A DNA stretch of 34,944 nucleotides from Conidiobolus incongruus B7586 (GCA_000697335.1 JNEM01008454.1:1-34944), one strand, 5' to 3'; counted from the first letter of the stretch, positions 1 through 11,483 are shown. Numbers and translations are program-made. The notes: generated by a model not told the origin, from the sequence alone.

Positions 1-1
1 G

Positions 2-484
2 GGACAAGAGTTATTTGAGTATTATCCCAATGCTGATTGGATCGAGTTCAAATATCCTTGGGTGGATATCTTTGGTGATCGTTATAAGCATCGTCTTCTT
101 CTCTACAGAGTATTGAGGTCTCTACATACTTTTATCTTACTGGGACTCATTACTCTCGTATCATTTTTAAGTCAATATTTAAATACTCTAGCTATATTGC
201 TAGAGAAATCCGAATACATTTCCCCCAACTATTTATTTGGTATTATAGCAGCGGTAGCAGGAGTAATAGGTACTATAATGTTGGCGTATTTAAAACGTCA
301 GCACAAGAAGATGATTCAGAGTTTGAAGAATAACCGAGACAAAATGAAGTATTGGATGTATCCATTTAACATGAGCACAACGGATTTTGCTAATATTGGA
401 AGACAATCCATCGAACCACCTCCTATTGCACTGTTGGATATAAAAAGTTTAGATACCCTTCCCAAAGAACAAAATTTCAACTAG
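2..484 (+). CDS. 3' end of an unrecognised two-helix membrane protein (partial)
   Basis: An open frame runs from the left edge (codon starting at base 2) to TAG at 482-484, giving about 160 C-terminal residues; the true start lies outside the window. The sequence shows an aromatic, charged stretch (EYYPNADWIEFKYPWVDIFG), then two hydrophobic segments: one around HTFILLGLITLVSFL and one around YLFGIIAAVAGVIGTIMLAYL. Both are long enough to span a membrane. A basic segment (KRQHKKMIQSLKNNRDKMK) follows the second helix, so by the positive-inside rule the C-terminal tail is probably cytosolic. The tail of about 50 residues is polar with a proline run. I do not recognise the family. The internal GTG at 62 is not a start, because the frame is open through it. 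Confidence 0.6.
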   Translation, partial: GQELFEYYPNADWIEFKYPWVDIFGDRYKHRLLLYRVLRSLHTFILLGLITLVSFLSQYLNTLAILLEKSEYISPNYLFGIIAAVAGVIGTIMLAYLKRQHKKMIQSLKNNRDKMKYWMYPFNMSTTDFANIGRQSIEPPPIALLDIKSLDTLPKEQNFN

Positions 485-702
485 CTATGACTTATTGCAT
501 GAATAACAAGTGAAAAATAATCACTCAGTTAAATACATCATAACGTCAAAATCACTTTATTCTAATTATGAATAAAAATAAAAATCAATTTTTGAAATAA
601 GCCACAAGGTATTCACTCCAAATTAATTTTTACCAGGTGAAATGATTTTTAATAAATTAAATTCTTATCAAATTCAATTTTTATCATATCTAATATTAAA
701 TT

Positions 703-1669
703 ATGAAAATATATAATATATTGTATTACTCAAATTTTCACAGTATTAGCAAATAACAATGCAACCTGTAGACAAATTGTAATTAGAAAAGAATTAAGAC
801 AATTGAGCACCTCTGAATTAAATCGATTTAAATCTGCTTTGAATAAACCTCATAATACAAAACTAAGCAATGGAGATTATTTATTAGACTACTTTACTAA
901 AATCCATATAAACATGTATAAAAAAGTCCATGGCACCATCGTCTTCTTTCCTCGGAATAGTCATTTTGCACATTTATGAAAAAGACTTAAAAATTGATCC
1001 AACCATCGTGATAACATATTGGGATTGGACTCTAGATTCAGACGATCCTGGCCAAAGCATTGTCTTAAGAGATTCATACTTCGGAGGAGATGGTGATAAA
1101 AATCATGATAACTATGTTAAAAATGATCCTTTTAAGGACCGGATCATGAAATATCCTGAACCGCATTGCTTAAGAAGGAACTTTATGAAGACAGTCAATG
1201 GAAAGGATTATAAGAGGGAATCTGGGTCATTTCCTTCTTGGTAGATCATCCGAAAGGGATTGAGTCTAGTACATTATTTTCACAGTTCACAAAAGTAACC
1301 AATTTATTACATAGCCATATTCATAACAACTTACGAGGCATTCATGGAGATTTACTCTCTAAAGACAGTCCAAATGATCCTATAATTTTTCTTCACCATT
1401 CATTTGTAGATTATATTTGGTTTAAATGGCAAAAGCAATACCCCAATATGCTTCAATATTAAGGTTCAACTTTTAATGTTACAGTGAGTGAAAATGATGC
1501 ACTTGAATTTGGAGAAAAGCCAAGTGATATAGCACGTGATACTTATAATACAACTAAATATCCATACTGCTATGCTTTCGAAATTAAAATTAAGTCGAAA
1601 TCATATATTCTACCAAGTCAAAGGATCACTGATAATGATTTCATTTCATTAAATCCATTTTTGAAATAA
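703..1669 (+). pseudogene. Decayed tyrosinase (type-3 copper oxidase)
   Basis: Fragments in several frames align in order with fungal tyrosinases, which oxidise phenols to quinones. The CuA part reads HINMYKKVHG then FFPRNS, where the family has FFPWHR, so the third CuA histidine is replaced. Next come the hallmark strands YEKDLKIDPTIVITYWDWT and PHCLRRNF. The CuB part has HSHIHNNLRGIHGDLL and SPNDPIIFLHHSFVDYIW with its histidines present, and a late YPYCYAFE strand. The reading frame changes near 945 and again near 1240, and TAA at 1460 interrupts the last part, which then continues in the same frame to 1667-1669. The frame changes overlap, so introns of the local size cannot explain them. 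An ATG at 703 begins a short hydrophobic, signal-like stretch that also shifts frame. The gene is host-derived and clearly inactive. Confidence 0.85.
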
Positions 1670-2276
1670 AGTTAATTGAAATAAACCATACATCAAAAGC
1701 AACTTCAAGTGTATCTTCAGCTAACATTACATGAACAACTTATTTCATTCAAATATTATAGTTTGGAACAATTTAATAAATAAAAATTATCATATAATCA
1801 TAAAAATAATTACACCAATCCAGTCAATTCAATTATTATATAATATGTATTGTATTCTATTATATCTAAAATTAATTTACCAAATACACTCATCTCTCCT
1901 AAATAAATAAACAATTGAAGTTTTAAACTGACTTTCCTCATATTCTTTTTCATTATATAATGCAATAATTATAATTATTAGTTTATTAAAAATCCATAAT
2001 ATAATGAATTTGAATCTGTGAAAGAATTTAAACATCAAATTATTATATATGAGAGGAATTAATATAATGTTTAATTTCAACAATAATCAATCCCACAAAT
2101 TACAATTTGAAAATTGAACTATAAAAATAAGAAAACTCTGAATATTCAAAATCACTGTAAACTCACCAAATTAATTTAAATAGATAATTATAAACTTTAA
2201 TCTTTAATAAATTTAATAGAAATACAATTCTTTAAACAACACACTAGGCATACTAACATAAATTCATTTATACAAC
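1670..2276. other. AT-rich spacer, promoter side of NOG2
   Basis: About 600 bases of A/T-dominated DNA with no codon-like stretch on either strand; the 68-codon minus-strand frame at 1877-2083 is low-complexity. The only notable site is TCCCACAA at 2091-2098, one mismatch from the octamer found upstream of five other genes here and in the same orientation relative to NOG2. Confidence 0.5.
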
Positions 2277-3795
2277 ATGGGTAAAGGGAAAAAAGAAAAG
2301 AATAGAATTGCCAAGACCGCCACTGGTAACAATGAAACTCCTGCTAACACCAGATTAAAGGGGGAAAATTTCTACCGTGATAAAAGTAAAGTCAAATATT
2401 TGAATATGCTGAAATCCGGAAGAGCTGTGCGTGATAAAGATGGTAAAATTATCAAAGCCGCAGCTTTTCAAAGTAGAGAGGCTCCTGTTGCCCGTGTTGC
2501 TCCCAACAGGAAATGGTTTGGTAACACTCGAGTTATTGGACAAGAAGCTTTGGATCGCTTCAGAGAAAAAATGGGTAACAAAATCCACGATCCCTATCAA
2601 GTTCTATTAAAGCAAAGCAAACTACCTCTCAGTTTATTGACCGAATCTACCAAGGTATTATATATCCAACATTTTTTATTACCTAATATTAATGTTAGTG
2701 AAATTTAGATTAGTCGTGTTCATATGTTAGAATCCGAGACCTTTGCCAATACCTTCGGTCCTAAAGCTCAGAGAAAGAGACCAAAGGTTCTTCAAGGATC
2801 TGTTGATGAATTGGCCACCAGCGTTAACGAGTCTGCTGAATTATACGATGATCAAAAAGATCAGAATCTTGTTGTTAACAAGGAAATCGTCAGCATTGAA
2901 GAGTCTAAAGAGACTGTATTTTCTAAAGGTCAATCAAAGAGAATCTGGAACGAATTATATAAAGTCATTGATTCCTCCGATGTTATTTTGCATGTTCTTG
3001 ATGCCCGTAATCCCTTGGGAACTAGATGCCATAATGTTGAGACTTATCTCAAGAAGGAATGTCCCCACAAGCATCTTGTCTTTATTTTGAACAAGTGTGA
3101 TCTTGTTCCTGACTGGGTTACTTCCAAATGGGTTGCACACTTATCCCAAGAATATCCCACTTTAGCTTTCCATGCCAGCATCAATAATTCTTTCGGTAAA
3201 GGTTCCTTAATCCATCTTTTGAGACAATTTAGCTCTCTCCACTCTGATAAAAAGCAGATCTCTGTCGGTTTAGTAGGATATCCTAACACCGGTAAATCAA
3301 GTATCATCAACACCTTGAAGAAAAAGAAGGTATGTAACGTTGCTCCTTTACCTGGTGAAACAAAAGTCTGGCAATATATCACCTTAATGAAGAGAATATA
3401 TCTCATCGACTGTCCTGGTATTGTTCAGCCTTCTTCAGAAGATACAGAAACCGATATCGTATTGAAGGGTGTTGTCCGCGTAGAAAATGTTAAAAATCCT
3501 GAAGACTATATTCAAGGTGTCTTGGATCGCGTTAAGCCTATTTACATTACCAGAACATACAATGTTCAGCATTGGGATGATCACGTTGATTTCTTGAGTC
3601 AGGTAGCTAATCAAACTGGTAAATTATTGAAAGGAGGTGAGCCTGATTTAAGTACCGTTGCTAAAATGATTTTGAATGATTGGTTAAGAGGAAAGATTCC
3701 ATTCTTTACCCCCCCTCCAAACATGCACCCATCCAAGGATGCTTCAGCAACTAATGAAGCTCAAGAGAATATAGAATCAGCCAATGAGTCACAAA

Positions 3796-3827
<32 letters not shown>

Positions 3828-3866
3828 AATGTAGATGATAAAGAGAATGAAGAGGATGAAGAATAA
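2277..3866 (+). CDS. NOG2: Nucleolar GTPase NOG2 (NGP-1 type), 60S ribosome assembly
   Basis: Two exons, 2277-2654 and 2709-3866, are joined across a 54-nt GT-AG intron and give 511 residues. The product is a circularly permuted GTPase needed for late nuclear maturation of pre-60S particles. The permutation is visible: the G4 motif NKCD (residues about 254-257) comes before the P-loop GYPNTGKSS (about 316-324) and the G3 motif DCPG (about 360-363). The N-terminus is lysine-rich ([13 protein letters not shown]), as in the family, and the NGP1NT block ends in [12 protein letters not shown] directly after the intron, which confirms the splice. The tail after the GTPase ends in ten aspartates and an acidic EENEEDEE-like stretch. 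The spliced frame is unbroken. TAA is the stop here, so the standard code applies. Confidence 0.97.
2655..2708 (+). other. Intron of NOG2 (54 nt)
   Basis: GTATTA...TTTAG, phase 0. Removing it fuses LLTESTK to ISRVHMLE, a strongly conserved NOG2 segment. It is typical of the roughly 50-nt introns found throughout this window. Confidence 0.93.
3798..3827 (+). repeat. GAT trinucleotide repeat coding ten Asp in NOG2
   Basis: Ten consecutive GAT codons lie inside the acidic C-terminal tail. The pure codon run indicates slippage expansion, so its length probably varies between strains. Confidence 0.9.
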
Positions 3867-4805
3867 TATATTCTCTTATAAAACATATTTTTTATATAGA
3901 CATAATTTTACAATACATACATACATATATAACTTATTTTTTTGTTCTTATAATCAAGAGATTTTAATAAAACTAGTATTTCTCTAACTACATATCTATA
4001 TATATTATACTTTATCAAAATTAATTCTAAATGAAATAGTGACTTTAATATACATTTTGTAAAATTTTTTATCTGTTTATAACATATATTAATACAAATA
4101 ATGTATTTAGCACAATATTATTAATATTGAATTAAACTTAAATGTTCTTTAATTATATCCAAACGAATTTAAAGGATTTCAATTTAATATTTGAATTTCA
4201 TTTGATAAAATATTGTAAAATTAATAGGATTTAATCTGAATTGTAAAATCTTCATAATTTTTAATCAAATATTAGAATTATTTTATCTGTGATTTTGCAA
4301 TTTTTGTATCCAGCATTGAATTTGACATAATACTAAAAAAAGTTTAATTTATCGCAATTTATCATAATATATAATATATAACAAGAGAAACTTGTTATTT
4401 AAATATTCAATATAATTAAGATCAAATTTTATCTAGTAATCAAGTTATTTACATGATTAATATTGTTCTCAAATTTATTTTCTAGAACTTGTTAGACTAG
4501 CGCTTATGCTTTGATCACAAATTATTATATTGTTAATATTAAAAATAGTTCATTTTAATAGTCTTAATTAATAAATTTTATATAATATTTTTTAAATTAA
4601 CAAATTCAATGTATTATTTAAATTTGGCTATAGTTATAAATTTCATTAACCAAAGATGTATGTTAATTTGTAACTATATAGTCAAAAATCTTGAATAATT
4701 TTAGGTTTTACCACCATAAATATCCCATAAGTTTAATAAACAAAATTCAACAATAAGTATATCTAATCCCAATCTGAAAAAAAGTATAATAAAGAAACAT
4801 TAATA
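3867..4805. other. AT-rich spacer between NOG2 and ThrRS
   Basis: About 940 bases, nearly all A and T. I see no coding or RNA-gene structure. It should hold the NOG2 3' end and the ThrRS promoter, including a TCCCATAA site at 4723-4730. Confidence 0.5.
4723..4730 (+). promoter_or_regulatory. TCCCATAA motif upstream of ThrRS
   Basis: Exact octamer 76 nt before the proposed ATG at 4806, in gene orientation. One of six exact copies in the window, five of which precede genes in the same way. Confidence 0.4.
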
Positions 4806-7061
4806 ATGATTATAAATAAAATTCAAAAATCAGTTTCTAACTGCTCAAAATCAAAAATTTTTATTAAAACCTCAAAATTTGGCGTTTCAAAAGGTAAATA
4901 ATATATTGATTCTTTACTGATATTATGACTTATATATTTGAAGCCTTTTTTAGTAATATTGCCAATACTGATGCATGGCTTTATTTATTATCCAATGCGA
5001 CTTCAAATAAGTTTCATCATTATAGAGTTGATTCTGAAAATAAAATTTACTACGACACTGTTCCAATAGAAAATAAAGGTAAATTTTATAATAATATTTC
5101 TTTATTTGATATTATATTTCAATTAATAATTCATGCTAGACTCATCAAAATTGATAATTTCCTCTCCTGAATATCGGCCAATACCCGATGATCCTCCTTC
5201 AATTGAAAAATTCATTAATACCGCAGCCAATAATACTACAAACTTACTATTGACAGAAAGCTGTCATCAGTTATTTGGCTCACGATACTTATCTTACTCA
5301 CATAACTATAATACTAGGAACACCATTGAAAATACTTTTTTATTATTTAATGCCCAAAATATGTCAGCCAATCAGAGTAACTTGATGGATATCATTCAAA
5401 ATGTCTCTAAAGACAATTTTGTAGGGGCATTGACCCCTGAAGAGCTTAAAGAACTAAATGCCAAAGTCACTGAACTAATCAAGCAAAAGAAATTCATCAA
5501 AAGAGTGACTGTTCCAACCACAATTGACTCTAGTGTTCTTACTCATCCAGCTGACAGATTAAAACTGGATCAATTAAAATTGATCCCTAATTCCAATGTG
5601 AATCTATACCAAATTAACAATTCCATTGGTATCTTTGACGATCTTCTCCTAGTCAATTCAAGATCACTTCACTCTGTCATGCTGATTTCAAGCGAAAGAA
5701 TCCAAGCTTCTGAAGGTACTCTTCAGACTGATGCCAAATTCACAAGAATTTATGGCGCAGGATTCACTTCTTATGATTCAAAGAAAAAGTGGGAAGAGCA
5801 GCGAAAACAGGCTCAAGAGAGGGATCATCGATTGATTGGAAAGAAGCAGGATTTGTTCATGGTGCATCCTTATAGTCCAGGTGCCCCCTTTTTCCTGCCT
5901 CATGGCACCAGAATCATTCACAAGTTACAAAGCTTCTTAAGACATAAATATCAAGAATATGGTTTTGAAGAAGTAATGACACCCATATTGTTTAAGAAAG
6001 ACTTGTGGAAGATATCAGGTCATTGGGATAACTATAAAGATGACATGTTTTTATTGGAATCTCACGAATCAAGCCCTTGCGATCATTCTCATGAAAACTC
6101 GCACTCCATTGGATTGAAGCCAATGAACTGCCCAGCACATTGTTTAATTTACTCTAGCCAACCTAGAACTTACAAGGATCTGCCCATTCGCTTCGCTGAT
6201 TTTGGTGCTTTGCACAGAAATGAGGCTACTGGAGCTCTTTCTGGTTTAACTAGAGTTAGACAATTCCATCAAGATGATGGGCATATCTTTTGTACCAGAG
6301 ATCAAGTTCAAGCTGAAATCTCCAAATCTTTAAAGATGTTGGATACTGTTTACCAAGCATTAACTTTCAAAGATTACAATCTCACCTTATCCACTCGTCC
6401 TCTAACACATTACATGGGCGAATTAAGCGAATGGGAAGAAGCTGAACGCGCATTAACTAGTGCTTTAAATGATACTGGAAGAAAATGGACCATAAAGGAA
6501 GGTGATGGCGCCTTTTATGGCCCCAAGATTGATATCATGGTCAATGACGCGCTGGGACGCTCGCATCAAACAGCCACTATTCAGCTCGATTTCCAACTGC
6601 CACAGCGATTCCAACTCGAGTACCAAAACCAGTCAGGCTCTTATTCTCGACCAGTTATGGTTCATCGTGCTATTTTCGGATCCATTGAAAGATTGCTTGC
6701 TATATTGATGGAGCACAACTCTGGTAAATGGCCATTCTGGCTCAGTCCCCGCCAGGCTCTTATCTGTCCCCTTCCGCTCTCGCACATCAGCGACTATGCC
6801 ATAGAAGTACATTCCAAACTTAAGTTCCCTGGATTTCCATATCCTTCCTATCACATCGACATTGATTTAAGCAACAATTCTCTTTCCAAAAAGATCCGCA
6901 ACGGTCATCAAGCTAGATACAACTATATGATTGTGATTGGTGAGAAAGAAGTCGAAACCAATACTATTGCCATCAAAACTAGAGATGGAGTTGATTTAGG
7001 ATCACATACTATTGAAAGTTTACTTGAACTATTTCAATCTAATGAAAGACAGTTTTTATAA
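4806..7061 (+). CDS. Mitochondrial threonyl-tRNA synthetase with degenerate editing domain
   Basis: Exons 4806-4893, 4944-5078 and 5140-7061 (introns of 50 and 61 nt) give about 714 residues. Class II synthetase charging tRNA-Thr. The first exon encodes a basic, Ser-rich leader without acidic residues (MIINKIQKSVSNCSKSKIF), which points to mitochondria. The catalytic core is complete: KPMNCPAH with the zinc Cys (about 405), motif 2 HRNEATGALSGLTRVRQFHQ, QDDGH with zinc His (about 456), VMVHRAIFGS with zinc His (about 583), and an anticodon-binding C-terminus. Upstream are weak TGS-like and editing-domain regions. The editing region ends in the family-typical RIYGAGF and AQERDHRLIGKKQDLF, but its catalytic His and Cys are missing. 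A His/Ser-rich insert (about residues 381-397) precedes KPMNC. The first exon rests on splice logic and frame agreement; the rest is certain. Confidence 0.93.
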
Positions 7062-7425
7062 ACTTATTTATTGAATGTAAAATGAACTAGTTGAAATGAT
7101 TTTATATTAAAATATAAAATAGATTGATAAATATCTAATCATTTTTATATTTAATTTTAATGTCAATATCAATTTTCATATTCTATTCATTTAGTTTTAA
7201 TAAATAATAATTTATTATATATATTCAGATTGATTCCAAACAACCTTATTTTTTTGTTATTGCATATTAAAACTATTACTCTTCTTAATATGAATTGACA
7301 ACATATAAATTTTTAAACCATATAAACTTTGACTTGTTTGACATAAATATATATTACTGATTCTGATGTAATCTTTATTGTCCCATAATCTAATTTAGTT
7401 TAACCATTATAGATTTATTTTAATA
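7062..7425. other. AT-rich spacer between ThrRS and cullin
   Basis: About 360 bases of A/T-rich DNA without coding signal. It carries one TCCCATAA site at 7381-7388, close to the cullin start. Confidence 0.5.
7381..7388 (+). promoter_or_regulatory. TCCCATAA motif upstream of the cullin
   Basis: Exact octamer followed by TC, in gene orientation. It lies 38 nt before the ATG at 7426 or 71 nt before the alternative ATG at 7459. Confidence 0.4.
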
Positions 7426-9984
7426 ATGTCAGTCATAATAAAAATATTAATTTTCAAGATGCTTTATCCTTATGCTTTTAATGGAAAAAACAACTATTTT
7501 TCGCCTGGAGAAAATATCTATGGATCTGGACCAATTAATCAATTGAAGAATTCAAAGAAATCCATTTCATTTAAAGGGTTCAATAGTAAATATATTCTTC
7601 CTTTATTTGTTAATTTAATATCTAATATTATTTTTTTTGATTTATTAGCCCCTGTTTCTTTACCAAACGATTATTTTCATGAATGTTTGTTGAAGCTAAA
7701 TCAAGCGCTTGACACAATCCTTGAGAGTTCACAGCCCCCTGAAAGTCTTCAAAATTTATATCAAGTAAACCTTTTAACATTTTATTTTTTTTATTTATTC
7801 ATAATTCTTCTAGTTATGTCAAATTTTATGCCGGAATAAGCAAGGAGAAAATATATATCAACGTTTAGAGCAAGTATTTGAAACTTCTTCAAGAGAAAGA
7901 CTCCAAATTGCTTTAAGGTATAATAGTTATCATGAATATATTATATATTTATTAAACTGTCAATTTAGAAATGTAGATTCTCAAAATTTTCTGTTGGATT
8001 TCAATAAAGAATGGAAGGTGTATCAACAACAAACCAAAATAATTAATATCATTTTCTCATATTTGGATCAAACTCAAATTCCTAAAACATCTCAATTTAT
8101 GCCACTGTCTAAATTAGCCCTATATAAATTTAATCAGACCCTTCAAAATGATTACAATTGTAGGGATAAAATTTATCAAAGCTTAATTCAGGCAATTTTT
8201 CAACTCAAGTCTGGGAAATCTATCGAAAGAGAGCCTGTTCAAAATCTCCTTGAAATGCTTATTCTTTTAAACATTTATCAGAACAAATTTGAAAATGAGT
8301 TATTATCGCATACTAGAAAATTTTACCAAACTCAATCGATGGAGAAATTATCAACATTGTCTTTGAAGCAATATATCCAATATGTCGAGAATGTTTTAGA
8401 ACAAGAAAAGGAGTTTATTACAAACTATTTACACGGTCAAACTGAGAAACCCATTCTCAATATACTCTTTTCAGAACTTATTAAACATCATGGCCCAGAA
8501 ATTGTTCGCAACCCAGGGTTCAATTTACTTCTTAATGATTTTGATCCCGATCTGATGAAGAATCTATATTCCTTATACAAGGATGTGAAAATGTTGGATA
8601 TTCTTCAAAATGCACTTTGTGAATCCATCACTAGTCATATTTCTACTATCATTCAAAATATTTCCAAAGAACCAAATGTAATTCATCAATTAATGTGGTT
8701 GAATAATATTAGCATGAAATATCTAACACAAGCAATGGAACAAAATTCCAACGTATATGATGCTATTAAGAAATGCTTTACAAAATCACTACGTAATCAA
8801 TCTGTTACTATTGCTGAAAAACTATGCGATTATTTCCACAATTTCTTGACAAACTCAGAAAAGGTATCACCAGATTTATCACCAGAGCAAATAATCGAAA
8901 ATGGGATCCAGTTATTTAGACTCAACGAATCCAAAGATATATTCAAGGATCTTTATCGCCATCAACTTGCAAATCGATTAGTAAGCGATCGAATCATTCA
9001 TCTAGATTTGGAGCAGAAAATGGTGGATCACCTTCGCGAAGTGAGTGATCTAGATTTTATACATAATCTTGAAGGAATGCTACGTGACATCAATACTTCG
9101 CAAGAGCTTACTAATCAATTTAAACAATTTGATAAGAGCTCAATATTACTAGAATTGCAGTTTGATTTTAAAATTTTCTCATCATATAATTGGCCAAATC
9201 ATCCTACTGTAGATTTTACTTTACCTCGTCAACTTACACTATTGCATTAACAGTTTGAACGATTTTATTCTCAAAAATATCCAGATAAGAAACTTTCATG
9301 GCTCTACACCCTCGGAAACTGTCAAATTCAAGCCATTTTTACTAACGGACCTAAGGAATTCACAACCAATTGCTTCCAAGCTTCCATTCTTGTCTTATTT
9401 GATGAACTAAACCGAGATGAATTGAGCTACTCTGAGATTAGTCAACATACAAATATTCCCTCTAATGAGTTAGATCAATCATTAGAAAGTTTGAGCAGTG
9501 GATCTGATCCTATTCTCTTAAAAAATAATTCAGTAAGTAGTTAATCTTATTAGATAATTGACTTGACCTAATATATTATCCTGTAGTTTAATTCATCGTT
9601 AGATTCTTGTATATTCCGTATCAATGACAATTTTACTAACCAATCTCACCATATTAAAATCAATGATATGAAAGATTTAAAAGAAGTAAACTATTATTCT
9701 TTTTAATTGGATCATTATTAATTTTATATTTCTAGAAGCCTGTTAAGCTAGAAATTAAGCATAAAGCATTTTTAGATCGCCAATATCAAGTCGATTCTGT
9801 TTTAATTAGAATGATGAAAAATATTACTAGTTGTAAGATTACTCAACTGGAGGCTGAATTAAATCGAGCTCTTCCATTTACTATTTCCAAAGCTCAGTTT
9901 GATGAAAGAATTCAATATCTGGTAGATAAAGGCTATCTTGAATTTTTGGAAGAAGATCCTTCTACTATCATTTATATTCCATAA
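7426..9984 (+). CDS. Cullin, CUL4-like, with an in-frame TAA at 9248-9250
   Basis: Six exons: 7426-7585, 7649-7764, 7814-7917, 7969-9532, 9587-9685, 9736-9984. Together they make 764 codons, including the internal TAA and the final TAA. Cullins are scaffolds of RING ubiquitin ligases. The N-terminus matches CUL4 best (SLPNDYFHE, then SLQNLYQLC, then KIINIIFSYLDQTQ). The cullin repeats lead into the homology domain (RLVSDRIIHLDLEQKMV, LEGMLRDINTSQELTNQFKQ). After the TAA the same frame continues with FERFYSQKYPDKKLSWLY and, in the last exon, the neddylation region LIRMMKN (lysine about 709) and the terminal YLEFLEED...YIP. The TAA is codon 554 and sits where cullins often have Gln. All later introns keep frame. 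The start could instead be ATG 7459. Whether the gene is functional is open. Confidence 0.85.
7586..7648 (+). other. Stop-free 63-nt intron in the cullin
   Basis: GTAAAT...TTATTAG, phase 1. Its length is a multiple of three and it has no stop, so a simple frame reading runs through it and adds 21 hydrophobic residues. Removing it joins KKSISFKGFN to a Thr followed by PVSLPNDYF, matching the CUL4 spacing, so it is read here as an intron. Confidence 0.75.
9248..9250 (+). other. In-frame TAA inside the conserved cullin domain
   Basis: The codon lies between TLLH and QFERFY with no frame change on either side. The next bases are CAGTTT, close to the CAR-YYA context known to favour stop-codon read-through. 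No intron of normal local size would remove it without deleting the conserved LP strand. Confidence 0.85.
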
Positions 9985-10190
9985 TTTAATCAATATATCC
10001 ATTTATATTGATTAATTGAATTTCTGTAATCAATACTTATATGATATTAAACCTTGATCGAACTCAATAAAAAAACATATTTTTAATCTGATGAATATGA
10101 TTAAAATATAATGTAAAAAAATATTAATTTATTTTGAGATTGAATTCTTCATAAAAACTTTAAACATAGAGCAAGGAAATATATAATATA

Positions 10191-10206
10191 CAGTGGTTCA
10201 AAAAGT
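10191..10206 (+). repeat. Left terminal inverted repeat of the mariner element
   Basis: CAGTGGTTCAAAAAGT, preceded by TA. It pairs exactly with 11484-11499 on the opposite strand. Confidence 0.9.
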
Positions 10207-11483
10207 TCACCAGTTTTAAATTTATATTTTAAAGGAATAAATAAAGCTAAAGCAAAAAGAATATGATTTTAATAATTAATTACTTCTTTGATTTTCTATA
10301 ACAGAACTCTACACTAATGATAATTACTCAACCCTTTTACATAGGTTTTCATAATTTATCTTGAAAATTATACCTTTAATTTTGTAATGTAAACTTGAAA
10401 TATTATGAAATCTCTTTCCCTAAATCAAATTCTTCAACTTACTAAAACAATCATAATAACAAAGATTCATATTTAGTAAATATAATGGATATAGCAATAG
10501 ACTAGTTTTTTCAATAAATAAATCTTTGACAATTTTTACTGTATGAGTATAACTATTATCATGTAAAATAAATTGTTTTTTAATTGAAGTTTACTTATAT
10601 TATTTTGTAATATTAGTTTTTAAAAATCTAAGATTTATTCTATTATTACAACTTATTTTTGCTGGTAATAATAGGTGGAATGTTTTATTATTAATACTTA
10701 TACTTAATAATAACATTTGCTTTTTTTTCAAATAATTTTATTGTGGAATTTGAGTTAGTGGTTTTAATTTTTCAACCCAAGCACTTTTTTATTTTTTGGT
10801 AATACTTTATTTATTAGAATTTATCAATAATCTATTAAAATGATTTTTTCAATTATAGTGAAATTAGTATATAATAGAATAAATTTATATCAGCTATAGT
10901 TCTTATTTTATTTATTTGATTTTTAATTAAAGTATAAAATAACTATACTCTTAATTTGTTAATTAATTTTAATCTATCTTTTAGTATAGTAATAATAGAG
11001 TTAATATTAAAATATAGAGATCGTGCTAGTTTTTCTACTAAATTATATAAGTGATATTTGAAATGTTTCTTTATTTGTATTTCTTTATCTAGGTATAGAT
11101 TTAAAATAGCTTAAACAAAAAAGTAAGCGTTTTATGTTAGATCTTTTAATTTTAAGTTGATTAAACTAGTTTGTAATAGTAAGCTTTGAAATCTGTTTGC
11201 CATTAGTTGCTGCTTAGAGATTTTTCTGAATAGGTGATATAAAATTTTTCGTATAGTATAATGTTTTGATAAATACTTTTTGTTCAACTCAGGTAAATTT
11301 TGAAATTCTGTAATTTTCTGTCATTATATTTTTTGTTGAAATTCTCTTGGAAAGTTATTTTATATATATATATAATAAGTATGGTGAATTATTAGATCAC
11401 TTACTATTATTTGAAAAAATACTTAAATTAGAGTGAAATAATTATGATTCATATAATAGTATTTGATTTAAATACAGGAAATT

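Noticed and set aside
3044-3406. Minus-strand 120-codon frame inside NOG2
   Set aside because: Antisense shadow of the GTPase domain, with no start context or family signal.
9209-9253. A 45-nt intron that would splice out the cullin TAA
   Set aside because: It is shorter than every supported intron here and would delete the conserved LP strand of the cullin domain. Kept only as an exitron possibility.
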